Below are positions 13,701 to 25,250 of a stretch of 64,000 nt of DNA, in pieces (position 1 is the stretch's first letter; every line of letters begins with the position of its first letter). The position numbers and the translations under genes were made by a program. Origin of the DNA: Anthostomella pinea (taxonomy: Eukaryota; Ascomycota; Sordariomycetes; Xylariales; Xylariaceae). The stretch is taken from contig CAUWAG010000018.1 in the NCBI GenBank assembly GCA_963556695.1, forward strand, positions 3,410,001-3,474,000, read 5' to 3'. The notes below the pieces were generated by a model. The model saw only the letters and a list, made by a program, of their open reading frames with translations. It had not been told where the DNA came from and did no database searches.

Positions 13701-16161
13701 GCCGGTATGCCCAATCACCTTGGGCCCATTGCAAGCGGGAAACCCAAGACGGCGGCTGGACCGATGTCGCCTCCCGGTCGATGCAGAACACCACCCACTA
13801 GCAGTAGGCACTTTTTAGTGTCAAGCAGGGTCTTGTGTGAGTTCGCAGCGCTGTGAAATGCCTGATGGTGATGACTGATGAGATGCGTGGCAGCGTGGGG
13901 TCTGTCCTATTTGGGTGATGCCGTTCGAATGGGAGTTGTGATGGCGGACCAATGCGATGTAAGAACTCAAGTCCAAGATCCGTTCCGGTGAACGTCACGC
14001 GGGGTGTTCGATGCCAGTATATCCCGCAGTAACCGGCCATGAACGTTGGGCAACTCTTGAAGTGCGCAGTCGCCAATTGAAGAACTGCCAGATGCTGGAC
14101 GAATCTGATCTGCTTACTTTCCGTGCTGCCCTCAGTGGCTAGGCGGGAGGCAAGACGCGCCTATCAAAAGTGCGACGAGTTCTATGTTCCACGTAGGAAC
14201 GTCAGGGCAGCCAAGGATGAAGGATCTAGGCATCAAACGAAAATTTCACGATGCCTCCTGCTGCAAGGCATCCTGCATGCGACAGAATAAGGCGACAGAG
14301 TGGCACTGCTAGGATGTAACCTGGTGTTGTGCTGGCCCCGTGACCCAGCACCAACACCAACATACTCAAGTTCGGCAACCCGCCAACATGGGGTACTGTA
14401 CCGTGCCTGCAGGACTTGCGGCATGGCAAAGGCATGACTAGCTCATCAAGGTCTCTCCTTGCGGAGGTACGTTACAGCCAACAACGAGGGGTTCCATCTA
14501 CGCCGACGAAAGCAACTCGACTCGGTGCGTCAGGTTGCGGATCGTGGGACAGCAGCACTGTTGGCCTCCGGGTCTTCGTGCCTTCGCTAAAAAGGGTCAT
14601 GATATATTCGATGGAGAATTGCTTCTGATGAAACTTTGGCAAGGCACGCCGTTGAATGAGTGGCAGACGGGAGTGGTCGATGGAGGGGCGAGCGAGATCG
14701 GCCTATCGCAGGGACTAGTTTTGTTCCCCGATAATCGCTCCCGGGTTGGTGGAGAGCGGAGCGGGACCTGGAGGTAGGGGATGACCAAGCGCCACAACCT
14801 GCATTCACATTGACCAAACGCCAACATTGAAGGTTTCCACTGTCCAGCGCTGGCTGGACCTGGGCGAGTTCCAAAGTGGCCCTAGAGAATAGAGGAGCAT
14901 AACCTCAGAACATTCCGAGAAATTCCGGTTGTGAGGAGCAGACCAGAGGCGCCAGAGCCTTTGCGCAGAGCCTCCACGCCAGCCGTGCCAGCCTATTCGC
15001 ACGTGGCCGAAAAAAACGAGCAACCGTTCACCGCGGGTTTTTCTTCACCGCCAAGTCGTGGGAAGATGTAGTTCCTGAAAACTCCATTCCGCTGTGCCTT
15101 GCCCGGGTCATCAATGTTTCCATTACCTGATGAAAACCAGGGAAACAGTGGCACCGACGCCGACCGGGCGGCTGCACCATCATGGATGCATGGGTCTGTC
15201 TTGACCGCAGTAGTTTGCTGCCGCATGCAGGAGTGATGAGCTGTTGTGCGGCGTGCCGAGGTACGTACTTGGCTCCATGGGAGTGCAACGAGAAAAAGAA
15301 GAGAAAAATGAAAACGGCCCTTCAGCAGCATACCGTGCCAACCGCTCTGCTATAGTCGAGTCCGCGTTTTATCAGATGGGAATCCCATCTCGATTCTCCC
15401 GTCCCATCCTGGAGCTTGCCCATTCATCAGCCAGCCTCAGAGCCCGTGCCTACCATTGAATGAGTCCACGCGTGTACGTCTGCCAAACCATCGTATACTG
15501 TGGACTGACACTGCAATAATGAGCGACATTACCTTAGCAGATTGTTCACGTCGACGTCAAACGTGATGAGATGACGATTGCACGCAAAACCAGGCTGCCT
15601 GAGAAATCGATGCGCGCGGGATCACATGTCTTCCATTTTATTTTAACCCCGCATCCCCTCCACGAAACCCTGCAGCCTTACAGCCGCACATGTAATCGTG
15701 TTTACGTTATAAGTTACTGACCTCAGTATGTAGATGCGAGGTTTGCAGTCTGACTGTGTACATCTTCATGATTCAATGTCGTGCTTCTTCAGGCCGTCGT
15801 TGAGAGGAAGATTGACTCCGACCTAAATCTTCACTGCAGGTGTGTGTTTTGATGAAGTTGATGTTCACGGTAGGTGTCGTACTGTAGACGACTGGTCCTT
15901 CCGGGCAATTGATCGCGCTTAGTAAGATAAGAGCTGCTCCGTTCCAGGCCCCGGCCAACACCAAAGCTTGAGCAACGATACAATTGGACCGTATCTTCTT
16001 CCGAGTTTCAGCATTCTCCGAATGCTCCCATCTCAACCTCAACAACCACTATCCAGCGCAGCTGAAGCTACCTACCTAGATTGGCTTCTTGAAGCGTTTT
16101 CTTTGCCGTCTTTGAGAACCACTTACAGCTCAGGTCTGAATCTTCACGGTCCACTCTCACA
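10759..16161. other. Long gene-poor stretch between GOGAT and APC15
   Basis: I find no supportable gene in these 5.4 kb. Open frames up to about 160 codons occur on both strands but lack recognisable domains, consistent splice extensions or coding-like composition. The part nearest 10759 should hold the GOGAT 5' leader and promoter. Simple sequence includes GATG-type repeats near 12267-12297 and a short TAG repeat near 12328. The stretch could hold long untranslated regions, a non-coding RNA or decayed sequence. Confidence 0.5.
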
Positions 16162-17322
16162 ATGCTGTCTCTACTGCCAGATCTCACACCACGCGACGTA
16201 TGGCCTCAATCTCCCCAGATAGGTTTCCAGATAGGTTTCCAGCAGGCTAACATAGATGCACAGTCCCATTCGCTCTGGTATACATCCCCGCGCAACCCGC
16301 TATCGTCGAATAACACCATCGATACGCGCCCGAACGCCCACGACCACCACCACTCCAACAACCCGCATGGCGCCCACCACCACCAACACCGGCGCGGCGC
16401 GCACCTGGTCGAGCGGTCCCTTCTCGCGCGCCTCCGCACCGACGAGCAAAACCTCGACCGCCGCCGCCACAACGTGACCAACTTCGGCAGCACGTGGCTG
16501 AAGCCGCTCGGCGTGCCCAAAACCCTGCACCAGCTGCGCGAGGAGCGACGCGAGGCCGAGGAGCACCAGGAGGCCATGCGGCGCGAGCAGCTCGCCCAGG
16601 AGCTGGCCGAGGCCGAGGCAGCCGGCGCCGGCGGCGTTGACGCCATGCTGGATGTGCCCGGTGGCGCCGACGACGGCATGGATGATGTGCAGCTGGACGG
16701 CACGCGCGACCTGGACGAGGATATACCCGAGGCCGAATCCGCAGACTTCGGCATCGACAGTGATGACGATGAGGACGACGAATACGTGGAGGGCAATGAA
16801 GAGGAAGATGCGGAGCAGGAGGCCGAGGAGAGGGCAGCGCGCACGCAGCAGCAGTTGATGGCGCAGAGGATGAGACAGGCCGACGATGCATTCCGAGAGA
16901 ACCTGGCTCGCGGGGTCGATAGCACCGGCTTCTACGGCGTCGACGAGGAGGTCGACGACGAGGACCAGGCCCAGATGCTGGAGGAGGAAGACCTGGTCGG
17001 TCACGGAGACGACGGCGGCGACATGGGCATGGACGCCGATCTGGACGATGAGATCCCCGAGGCTGAGAGTGCGGGCTACGAGCACACGGACACGGAGGCG
17101 GAGCTGACCAACAGCGACGAGGACGAGGATCGTGCTGAGATGAGCTTTGCCGCGCAGGCCCCTCAGGCGGCTAGATTCCGTGGCAGCATGGCGCGCAGTG
17201 ATGCCACAAGAAACAGTCTCGCCATTAGCGACATACTCTCTCGGGATGGCAGTAGTGTTCCGGGCAGCAGCCCCGCCGTCCCGCGGCAGCCGGCTGGGCC
17301 TGCTCGTCGAGGACGAGGCTGA
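16162..17322 (+). CDS. Anaphase-promoting complex subunit 15 (Apc15/Mnd2)
   Basis: This is a probable small subunit of the APC/C ubiquitin ligase, which in animals and yeast tunes mitotic checkpoint complex turnover and meiotic APC/C activity. Exons are 16162-16197 and 16264-17322, giving 364 residues. The 66-bp intron (donor GTATGG, branch GCTAAC, acceptor CACAG) is in frame, so the raw open frame runs through it. Splicing creates LTPRDSHSLWYTSPRNPL, the conserved N-terminal motif. Next comes ERSLLARLRTDEQNLDRRR, then FGSTWLKPLGVPKTLHQLRE. The rest is acidic and low complexity (DDEDDEY, EEEDAEQEAEE), with two copies of a D-E-IPEAESA motif, as in fungal Apc15. The intron contains a duplicated 12-bp unit (ATAGGTTTCCAG) that supplies decoy AG dinucleotides. 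Confidence 0.8.
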   Translation: MLSLLPDLTPRDVWPQSPQIGFQIGFQQANIDAQSHSLWYTSPRNPLSSNNTIDTRPNAHDHHHSNNPHGAHHHQHRRGAHLVERSLLARLRTDEQNLDRRRHNVTNFGSTWLKPLGVPKTLHQLREERREAEEHQEAMRREQLAQELAEAEAAGAGGVDAMLDVPGGADDGMDDVQLDGTRDLDEDIPEAESADFGIDSDDDEDDEYVEGNEEEDAEQEAEERAARTQQQLMAQRMRQADDAFRENLARGVDSTGFYGVDEEVDDEDQAQMLEEEDLVGHGDDGGDMGMDADLDDEIPEAESAGYEHTDTEAELTNSDEDEDRAEMSFAAQAPQAARFRGSMARSDATRNSLAISDILSRDGSSVPGSSPAVPRQPAGPARRGRG

Positions 17323-17701
17323 TCCGTGGACCTACACCGCACAACATGCACACTTGCACTACCTGTTAAGATACCCCTTTTCTCTTATGCAGACTGAGGC
17401 AACCCGCCGTCTTTGTATTTCTAATGTAACGGCACGAAGGCAAGAGTTATGATACATCGATTACAACAGCGTAAGAATGAGTCCCGTTAACCATAAATAC
17501 TCTTTCCGATTCCTCGTACTCGTAGGTGTAGTAGTGGTCTTCTCGCAAAGAAGTGAGTCCGCTCGTAATATCACACCCCGCAGAACGCCTTTTCCCATAA
17601 TGTCCCATTCTACCCGTCCCATCGCCAAAACACGCACTCGCCGTAGTTTCGTGTAGTCGTCCGTCCGTCGCAACATCATCTGCCTGTCCGAACTCGTTCA
17701 C
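17323..17701. other. Convergent intergenic region, APC15 and BET1 3' ends
   Basis: This 379-bp gap lies between two stop codons on opposite strands and should carry both 3' untranslated regions. No gene or strong terminator-like structure is visible. Confidence 0.6.
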
Positions 17702-18498
17702 TCAGAACAGCCACACGTACGTGAAGACCATGACGACGGCGGCGAAGAAGCCGAGCCACACCTTCCAGCCGACGCCCGTCCGCTCGGCCATGACCATCAT
17801 GCGGTTCATGGTGCCGCGCAGGCGCACGCGCGTGATGTCGAACGACTCGTTCATCTTCTCGGCCAGGGCCGACGAGTCGCGGATCTCGTCGCCGATTGCT
17901 GTCGTCATCTGGGCGGTGCGCGCAAGCGCAAAAGTTAGCTTGTCTGCCTCTCTTTATCTTTATCTTTCTCTTGTTTTGTTTCGTCTTGTCCTTCTTCGTG
18001 ACCGTGGCCGTAGACCTTCGCGTGTAGTGGATTGGATGCGTGCGTGGCGGGCCGGTCAAACCAAAACTCACCTCCTTCAGCACCTTGACCTTGCCCAGGA
18101 TCCCCGCCACATGCTCGTCGTTCTGGCTCTCGAGCTCGTTGAGCGTCGCGTCGCTGTACTGTCCCCTGTGTTTTCGGCAAACAGACACCACCAGTCAGTT
18201 CAGTTTTCAAGCAACTCTTTTTATGTGTTCATCCACCTCAGATGGTCCGGTGCCGTCGTGGCTCGCTCGCTTACCTCGAATTCGGCGTCGCTGGCCTGTA
18301 TCCCGCGCTACCTCCCCGACCGTTGTTGTCGACGCCCAGATGCTGCGACGACGACTGATTCCCGCCGTTGTAGCCGTAGCCGCCGGCCAGCGGACTCGGG
18401 TGCCGCCGTGTCGCGTCGCCGCCGCCGCTGTTGTAGCCCTCGAACAGGGCGCTGCGCGAGTCGCGCTGGTGGAGGTTGGATGCGCCGAATCTAGACAT
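17702..18498 (-). CDS. Bet1-like Qc-SNARE
   Basis: This is a membrane SNARE for ER-to-Golgi vesicle fusion. Exons are 18275-18498, 18072-18165 and 17702-17908, totalling 525 nt and 174 residues. The N-terminal exon encodes a flexible Gly/Ser/Asn-rich segment. The second exon starts the SNARE helix (QYSDATLNELESQNDEH). The third continues with GDEIRDSSALAEKMNESFD and RGTMNRMM and ends in the tail anchor (VWLGFFAAVVMVF) with only a few residues after it. Introns are 18166-18274 (109 bp) and 17909-18071 (163 bp). The order, length and tail anchor match fungal Bet1. The gene converges with APC15. Confidence 0.9.
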
Positions 18499-19330
18499 GG
18501 AAGTCGTCGGTCAGCTGGGCGCTTCCAAGTGCATGTATGTGTGTGTTGTTTGCAAGTATCGTATGTATGCATGTAGGTGTGCCCTTGGCTCTGCGACAAG
18601 GTACGGGTGGTGGGCTGACGGTTCCCCCTTTCCGCCGATTTGATGCGCGGCCGGGCGCCATCTTGGAGAGTCAAATGGCTCCGGGACTTGGGAATGCGCG
18701 CGTGTCGCGGAGGGGCTTGACGCTTGTCATCCGACGCATTAATAAGGAGCTGAATGCACGTACCTTGATGCCATAGTGTGCTGTGCTGGAGTTTGGCGAG
18801 AAACAGAGAGTTTCTGCTGTTCAGTTGCACGCCAGTCTGCAAGTCTGCACATACGTAGCGTTAATCCCGTCGTTAATCGGATGCGTGTCGGGAGGGAGCA
18901 GTGCCATCTGCCGACAGCTGGGGCGCAGTTGGTTTGTTGCCAGCTGGTTGGTTGATTGGTCGAGGCCGCCTGACTTTGGTTACAACCTCGACCTCAAAGG
19001 CTCAAAGGCTCAAAGGACATCTGTCTCGAGGAGCTTGGTGTTTGTCTCACACCAAACCAAGGTAAACTTTACCCATCACTGGCTTGGATGATGACACGTC
19101 TCCGTGTATTGTTCTTTGAGTTGTCATTGTGCGACTTCCATCCAGGAGTTATCGCATCCACTCTTGCTGCTTGTAAGCTTTCGCATTGTACACAAACCCG
19201 CCATTGAAAGTTTCTATCCGGGAGCTACAACGTTTGTATATCTAACGTGTATATATTACATAGAGATCATCACGACTCGGTCGAATATAGTCAACCCTCC
19301 AAACCGACCAACAATGCTTTAACTAAAAAA
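18499..19330. other. Intergenic region between BET1 and the first P450
   Basis: No gene is seen. The stretch includes the BET1 promoter side and the P450 3' side. Three tandem copies of the 8-bp unit CTCAAAGG lie at 18993-19016. Confidence 0.5.
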
Positions 19331-21297
19331 TCAGGTAGCCATCCGACGTATGACTCGTACGCTGAAGTCGTGAACCACCATGATGGCAAGTGACTCCAAG
19401 TGAAGGGGCTTCAAGTTGTTGATAATGCAGAAGTCGAACCTTCGCATCAACTATGTCTCATTAGCCCATCGTCCACTTTGACTGGGTGAATTTGGTGATC
19501 ATTGTCACCAAGGGGTAACCTTACCTCGACAAACAGCTTCCGGACTTCCATCCACGCAATCGCCTTCCCCATGCATTGGAATTCGCCCGCGCCGAAAACA
19601 ATGTCGAGCGTCTGCTTCATGCGAGAAATTCTCTCACCACTCCCATCGCCCGCAGTCTCTAGCCACCGCTCTGGACGGAAGCACCCTGCATCAGGCCCGA
19701 AGATCACCGTGGACCTCAGGATCCCAGGTACGTTAGCCCCTACTTGGGTTCCGTCAGGCACATCAAAGCCACACACTGTCTCTCTTGCCTCTCCGCGTGC
19801 TCGTTGCTTGCTTGGGGAGAGCTTTGATGGTGATACAGAGGGCGGATGCAGTCGCATGCTCTCGCGCAAGACGGCGTCGAGATAGGGAAGAGTGCGGGTT
19901 TCTGCATCAGTGGCAGTCGGAAAACTGAGACGGCCCGATGCAGAGCTGGCATCTATCTCTCGTTGAAGCGCTAGATACGAGGGTGGGCATGTCAAGAGGC
20001 AGAGCATTGTCATACGCGCCCAATTCGACGAGGTGTCCGATCCTGCGATTCTGCCGGTGGGTAGGGGGTGGTATCAGCAGTGAGTCACTGGAAGATCAAG
20101 AAGTCCCGACTTGCGGATGACTTACATGTGAATGTAGACTTGTTGCATGAGCTGCTCTCTGGTCATTCCACTGCGTATGAAAGACTGCAGCATATCGCTT
20201 TTCGGCATTGCGCCCGGCACTGTTCTCCTATCCACAAGGTCTTTGGCAAATCTGAAATACGCCTGGGAGTCAGTTATCCTCCACCACGTCAACCGAAGGA
20301 GCTATGGATGCTTCGAGGTGCCAAATGATGTTGTTTCGCACCACTAGGCACATGAAATGGAGACTCACCCGAATAACATTCCAAATCCGACCTTGTCGCC
20401 TTCTTTTGGTAACAGATACGTGAACGGCCACCGTGACCTGAGGCCCGGCAACCAGGGCACTAGCCCAGCGACAGTGACCATTCTCAAAGACAAGTCGTTG
20501 ATCTCCGTCATGCGGTGGACATCCTCGTCCTTCCGGAGACATCCGAACGACTCGCCGAACACGAAGTCACCGATACAATCAAGAGCGTAGAAGTGCGTCT
20601 TCTGACCAAAGTCCATGAACCTAGCGGGGCTTTCGTCTTGTCGCCCTGGCTCGGTCACGTACTTTCTCTCCATCAGGCTGACCATTGCGGAGACATGGCG
20701 GTCTATAGCTGGCTGCACATCAACGGAATACTGCAAGCCACATCGCTGTTAGCATCGAGGCCAATCTCACAGGGTAGATGTAAATGGATTCCAGGAAAAG
20801 GGAATGATAGTGACTCATTAGATGAAAGGGGATTCTCACACCCGGGCCCATCTTGCCCCGTAGTGCTTTGTGCTTGACGGGGTCCCGTTCAGAGGCAACA
20901 TGCGGTTCGCCATCGGTCACGCACCCTGCATCATATGCTGGCCCCTTCGTATACTCCGACCGGATACCCGATATTCTCCTGAGTTCGTCCGGGTCTGAGC
21001 AAAGAAGCAGGTTCGGGCCGATGCGGACAAGCTCGCCTTAATGGTCGTCAGTCAGCAAGGATGGACGCCATGAAGTAGGGCAATGTGGGAAAGTGAATGA
21101 GAAGGAATCCCACCGTATCTATCGCCAGCCTCGATCAGGCAGGGAAACAGATTTCCGGTCCAGGCATGCCTCAGTAGCCAGTAGATGGAAAAGTGGGCAG
21201 CTAATGGGCCTGGGATGTGCGCGAGCCTTTTCCAAGACCGATACTCATAGTATGCAAACACTATGAGGAAGAGGGTGGTTGTGCACCAAAGCAACAT
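19331..21297 (-). CDS. Cytochrome P450 monooxygenase (pisatin demethylase/benzoate hydroxylase-like)
   Basis: This is a haem-thiolate monooxygenase with an N-terminal membrane anchor (MLLWCTTTLFLIVFAYYEYR), then the proline-containing hinge HIPGPL. Six exons are proposed: 21114-21297, 20840-21036, 20369-20730, 20126-20251, 19525-20050 and 19331-19450. They give 504 residues, the normal size. The I-helix motif AGSDTS is formed across the 75-bp intron 20051-20125. The K-helix ExxR is in VLRESMR, and the haem loop is FGAGEFQCMGKAIA with ligand Cys449. The last exon, after intron 19451-19524, supplies LMRRFDF and the C-terminal beta region, absent from the plain open frame. The FGxGxxxCxGKxIA haem loop resembles fungal pisatin demethylase-type P450s. 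The substrate is unknown. No reductase or backbone enzyme lies next to it. Confidence 0.9.
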
Positions 21298-22634
21298 GGT
21301 CGCTGATGTCCAGGCCGTGGAGCAACAGTTGAAGAACTACGCAGAATGTCAGTCGTATTCCGATGGAAGACCACGTATTGTCGTCTTGATGGGAAACCAA
21401 AGGTTGGCATTTGCCCCTGGTAAGTCACGCAGACGAGGGGCTTGGTAATAAATCATGGTGATCGATTATATGTTGGATACGCTACGTATTCTTCCGGCTA
21501 GTATCTGACCTCGAACGCGTCAGTCCTCGCCAGAAACATCCTTTCAGTGAGGCTCAGGCACAATTCATCAGATACGTCAATACCCATGGCTCGGATGATA
21601 CGTCGAAAGAAGACAACGTAGTCCAACGCTTGAGCCCCCAATTCTCAGCCCCCAGTACTAGGTAGAAAGATGGTCGCCTCACATCGCAAGCACTATGAAA
21701 GCATCAGGCGGCCTCTCAGTCTGCCTTCCACAAGTACCATATGCCTTACCATCCAGCTGATAGAGTTTCGGTGAGCATTTTCTGTAAGTCCTAATCATGT
21801 GTTGCATAAAAATGAGGACCCTAGTAATTGCTTACGGGGTTAATTTTGGGTCTTACGGTGTGGTGCAACATCATGGCTTCCCAGCAGTAGTCTCTCGTAA
21901 GACTGGCGTCGCGTTGGAGGGAACCATGTCATTAGAAGGGTATCATCAACGCCTGTGCCTTCAGCCCCAACAGCGTAGCATTATCTATATATATAAGGAC
22001 GCCTAGGTTGAGGTAATGCTGACTGGTGCAAATGTAGTTGGGGGTTCGGGTTGTGCAAGATAAGGTATGCAGGTGGATTCAGCAGGCATCACTTGGGGGC
22101 TGCTACCATCGATACGAACACACATCTGGAGCATGTAGTTCCATGTAAGCGTAGAAAGTGCCATGCAGTATGTACGTGTACGTTCCAAGATGCACCTCCA
22201 CGCACTATGGTTCCTGGGAGGACCCCAATGTTCGGTCCATCAGTCATACCAGTCACATGTCAAGTGTCGCAGGACTCATGGCCTCGTACATCCAGCCGTG
22301 CACATATCTTGCTAGATAGGTTGTCAAGGTATGCATGGGCTTGCGTTGTCGTGGGATGCGGTATCTGCCCGTCGAACAGGAGGCGCTCACACGTAGCATG
22401 TAAGTTACCGGTAAGCCATATGCTTACCATTCAGACGCTGCACATGGCAATCAAGACGATGGTCAGAATTACAGCACTTCTGAAGCCTAGCTCTCCTATT
22501 GAGTCAATCGGTCGGCGTTGTGTAACTAGGTACCCTTAACCGGCCCCTTATTATGGCCACTCTACTCAGCACGTTCAGTCTCCAGTCTCCGTGGCCAATT
22601 ACAGAAAGCTCCACAAGTTTACAACCGCCCCTTT
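21298..22634. other. Intergenic region between the first P450 and the rhodopsin-type gene
   Basis: I see no supportable gene in 1.3 kb. The part near 21298 should contain the P450 promoter. Open frames of up to 162 codons on the plus strand (22051-22539) show no domain or membrane pattern. Confidence 0.5.
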
Positions 22635-24004
22635 TCAGATCGTAGAGTGATCCCTAGAGCCGCCATGGGTAGTATCATCCCACTGTGAAAAGTCGACGGT
22701 CATCCTTCCCGAAGGAGGCTGAAACTGGAGTAGCAAGTCATTCCGGTCGAGGGTGGTGCCCTCCAAGTCCCCCAGCGTATCCAGCACACTGTCGTGGAAC
22801 TCGCGCCATCTGGCGTGCAGTCCCCTACCAGTAGGTGTAGGGCTCTGTAGGCCTTTGACGATACGCCGTCGCTTCTGCAGTTCGATCTTCTGGTCTCTTG
22901 CTTTCTCCATACTGTTGACCCAGAGAGAGCGGAACGAAATGATGCAGGCGATGATGAAAGCTATGTATATGCTTTTAGTCAACCGTTTCGCCAGAGTAAG
23001 CCAGGGAATGGGCTATGGCAGTTGAACAAAAAGGAGTACGCACACACAATGTACTCCATGAGGAGCCAAAACAATACCCATGATGTGTCTATCACTACGC
23101 TGTCGACATCTTCAACAGCCCTGTAAACGCCGCCAAAAATGCTACCGCGAATGATAGTCACACCGATAGTAAAGCCAACGAGTAGAAATATGCCCGTCAG
23201 GACGAGTTTCTGGCGCAGGCTGATCTTGGTTCTCCATATAATGAAGACCGGGAAGCAGATAACTGTAAGCCGCCTTACTGTTAGTTCTCCAATCGGGCTG
23301 AGGGACTTGTATGTGCTTACTGATCGTATCGGTACAAACGTCAATAATAACAGACCCTATGTATTTGTTGTATATGTGGCTCACGCTTGACCGTAGTGCG
23401 CATTGGCCAGTGAGATGGGTCGTGCTTGCGAATATGCAGTCAAAGGGAATCAACCCTATGTGTATGACCCCACAACACACAACCAGCGCGAAAGCTATCC
23501 ACCAGAAGGTCATGTATGGCCTTATCTGATGGCCCAGCCTCTTGAAGAACAAGAGGAAACTGAGCTTGATGGTCCAGATCCCGATAGTGTTCAGGACCAG
23601 TGCGATACCATCACCTCGCAACCCAGAAGCAAGGCGGATCGGGAAGTCTGGGCCGGGGACCACGAGTTGGTTCTGTACGTGAGTGATGAGGTATATATCA
23701 GCGAGGTAGTGCTGTAGGACTGCGGCGAGAGAGACAAGGATGGCTAGGCCGGCGAGCATCAGGTAGTCTTCAACGAATAGATATCGGAAACAGGTCAACC
23801 TGATGCCAAAGCGAAGGCTTCCCGTCACAATGCAAAGACCGACAGTCACCCAAAGGACAGCCTAATTACATGGCGAGAGACGTTAGTTGAGTCCAGAAAC
23901 AGAACGACGCGTCTTGTTCAAGAAGAAGATTGGAAGATGGTCAGACACACTTTGAAGGCATCCTCAGAGACTAGCTCATTGGTAGTCCGTGGGATCAAAG
24001 ACAT
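22635..24004 (-). CDS. PTH11/rhodopsin-type seven-transmembrane protein
   Basis: This is a fungal integral membrane protein of the large rhodopsin-domain/PTH11-like group. Exons are 23951-24004, 23321-23861, 23044-23262 and 22635-22960, giving 379 residues. After the short first exon (MSLIPRTTNELVSEDAFK), helices run in order: VTVGLCIVTGSL, YLMLAGLAILVSLAAVL, LNTIGIWTIKLSFLLFFKRL, IAFALVVCCGVIHIGLI, VFIIWRTK onward, LTGIFLLVGFTIG and FIIACIISFRSLWV. The conserved family features LSFLLFFKRL, CTDTI and ISFRSLWV are visible. The third intron uses the weaker donor GTGCGT. A hydrophilic cytoplasmic tail follows. Related proteins are putative non-canonical GPCRs or sensors; ligand and role here are unknown. 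No CFEM cysteine cluster is present at the N-terminus. Confidence 0.85.
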
Positions 24005-25250
24005 GATGACCTCGGTGCACCACAGTCGTGAAATGTAAGGTTGCTTATGGTGGAGTGAATTTGGGGATTTTGAGATCTGTGAAAGCATGAAGAGAATGGG
24101 AATATGTCCATCTCAAACGTGTAGATGGGCATTACATTCATATTGGTGGAAGCGCGCAGAGACTCAGGCGTAGGCCAACACCACAATGCCGTTCATGTCT
24201 GCAATCATCTGCATGTCGCATGTCTTGACTTGATCCGACAGCCACCTACCACTGGAACGTTGGTGCAGGAGTCGGAGTGTGAGTCGGAGTGTAACAATAG
24301 CTGACTCGATTTCAGCTCAGATGCATCTATACTGCACAAGTTGTCGAATCCAATCACATTGCTTGCCGGCGGCAAAGTAATCGAGGTGCATTTTCATTTG
24401 AGACTTCATCTAAGCCTTGCTGTGTGTCGCCACTGCTGCATCTTCATCAAATCAACACCACAGACCTGCAGCGTGATCATACGACTCATACCCCATTGAT
24501 AGGGCCCCGAATGAACAGTGAGGCACTCGTAGATGGTGGTATGGACGAGATTGGGGCCATAAGCGTCATCGCAGTGCGGCGGCGGCGGCAGCAGCAGCAG
24601 CAGCAGCAGCAGGCTGCGACCCCCAGGGTTGCCTTGATCACACCGTGAGATAAAGCCCGGCGGCTTGGTCAGCGAGGCTCACTGTCGATCAACCAGAATC
24701 AAGGTTACCTCCATCATCCATGCAGCATGGGTGCCCTATGGGATCTTGCTGTTGGGACTTCACACGAGGGTCGCCCGCATGTGCGTTCCCGCGCCTGGAC
24801 CGTATTGGGGGCCGCCCTGTAGATTGGAGTAAGTAGCATTGGGGTCGACGAGGTAGATGAATGGGCAGATGGGATTGGTGTTACTCTGACCGCTAGTCAC
24901 GTGAATTTGGCCCCCTATTTATATTTAGTTGCCTCGCCCAGCTCATGGTACCTTATGCAGGCTGCAGCCTGCAGCTCACCAACATCTGTCGTTTTCTCAC
25001 TCCTCGTTTGCACTGTCACCTTCCTGATGTCCACTGCCACGAAAATCAACACCAGATGCCGATCAGGCTGTCAGGCGGTTGATTGATGGGTGGTTGTATT
25101 GATGTACACTGACGTACGGAATATTAATCGATCGTAATTGCTGTCAGGAGAGTGCGCTGCAAAGGACCAAAGGCGACACCGTCTCAGCGCCGCTTGCTGT
25201 CACTTGATCCCCAAATCTTCTTCTTCTTCTTCACTTTCAGTTGGATACGT
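24005..25250. other. Divergent promoter region between the rhodopsin-type gene and the second P450
   Basis: This 1.25-kb interval separates two divergently transcribed genes and is probably a shared regulatory region. It contains CGG and CAG trinucleotide runs and a CACGTG at about 24898. The plus-strand open frame at 24424-24648 is driven by the CAG run and is not convincing. Confidence 0.5.
24589..24612 (+). repeat. (CAG)8 microsatellite
   Basis: Eight uninterrupted CAG units directly follow a short CGG run. The repeat is in the divergent intergenic region and is likely length-variable between strains. Confidence 0.9.

Noticed and set aside
24424..24648. Plus-strand frame with a polyglutamine run
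   Set aside because: The Q-run is just the CAG microsatellite. No other coding evidence, and it lies in a divergent promoter region.
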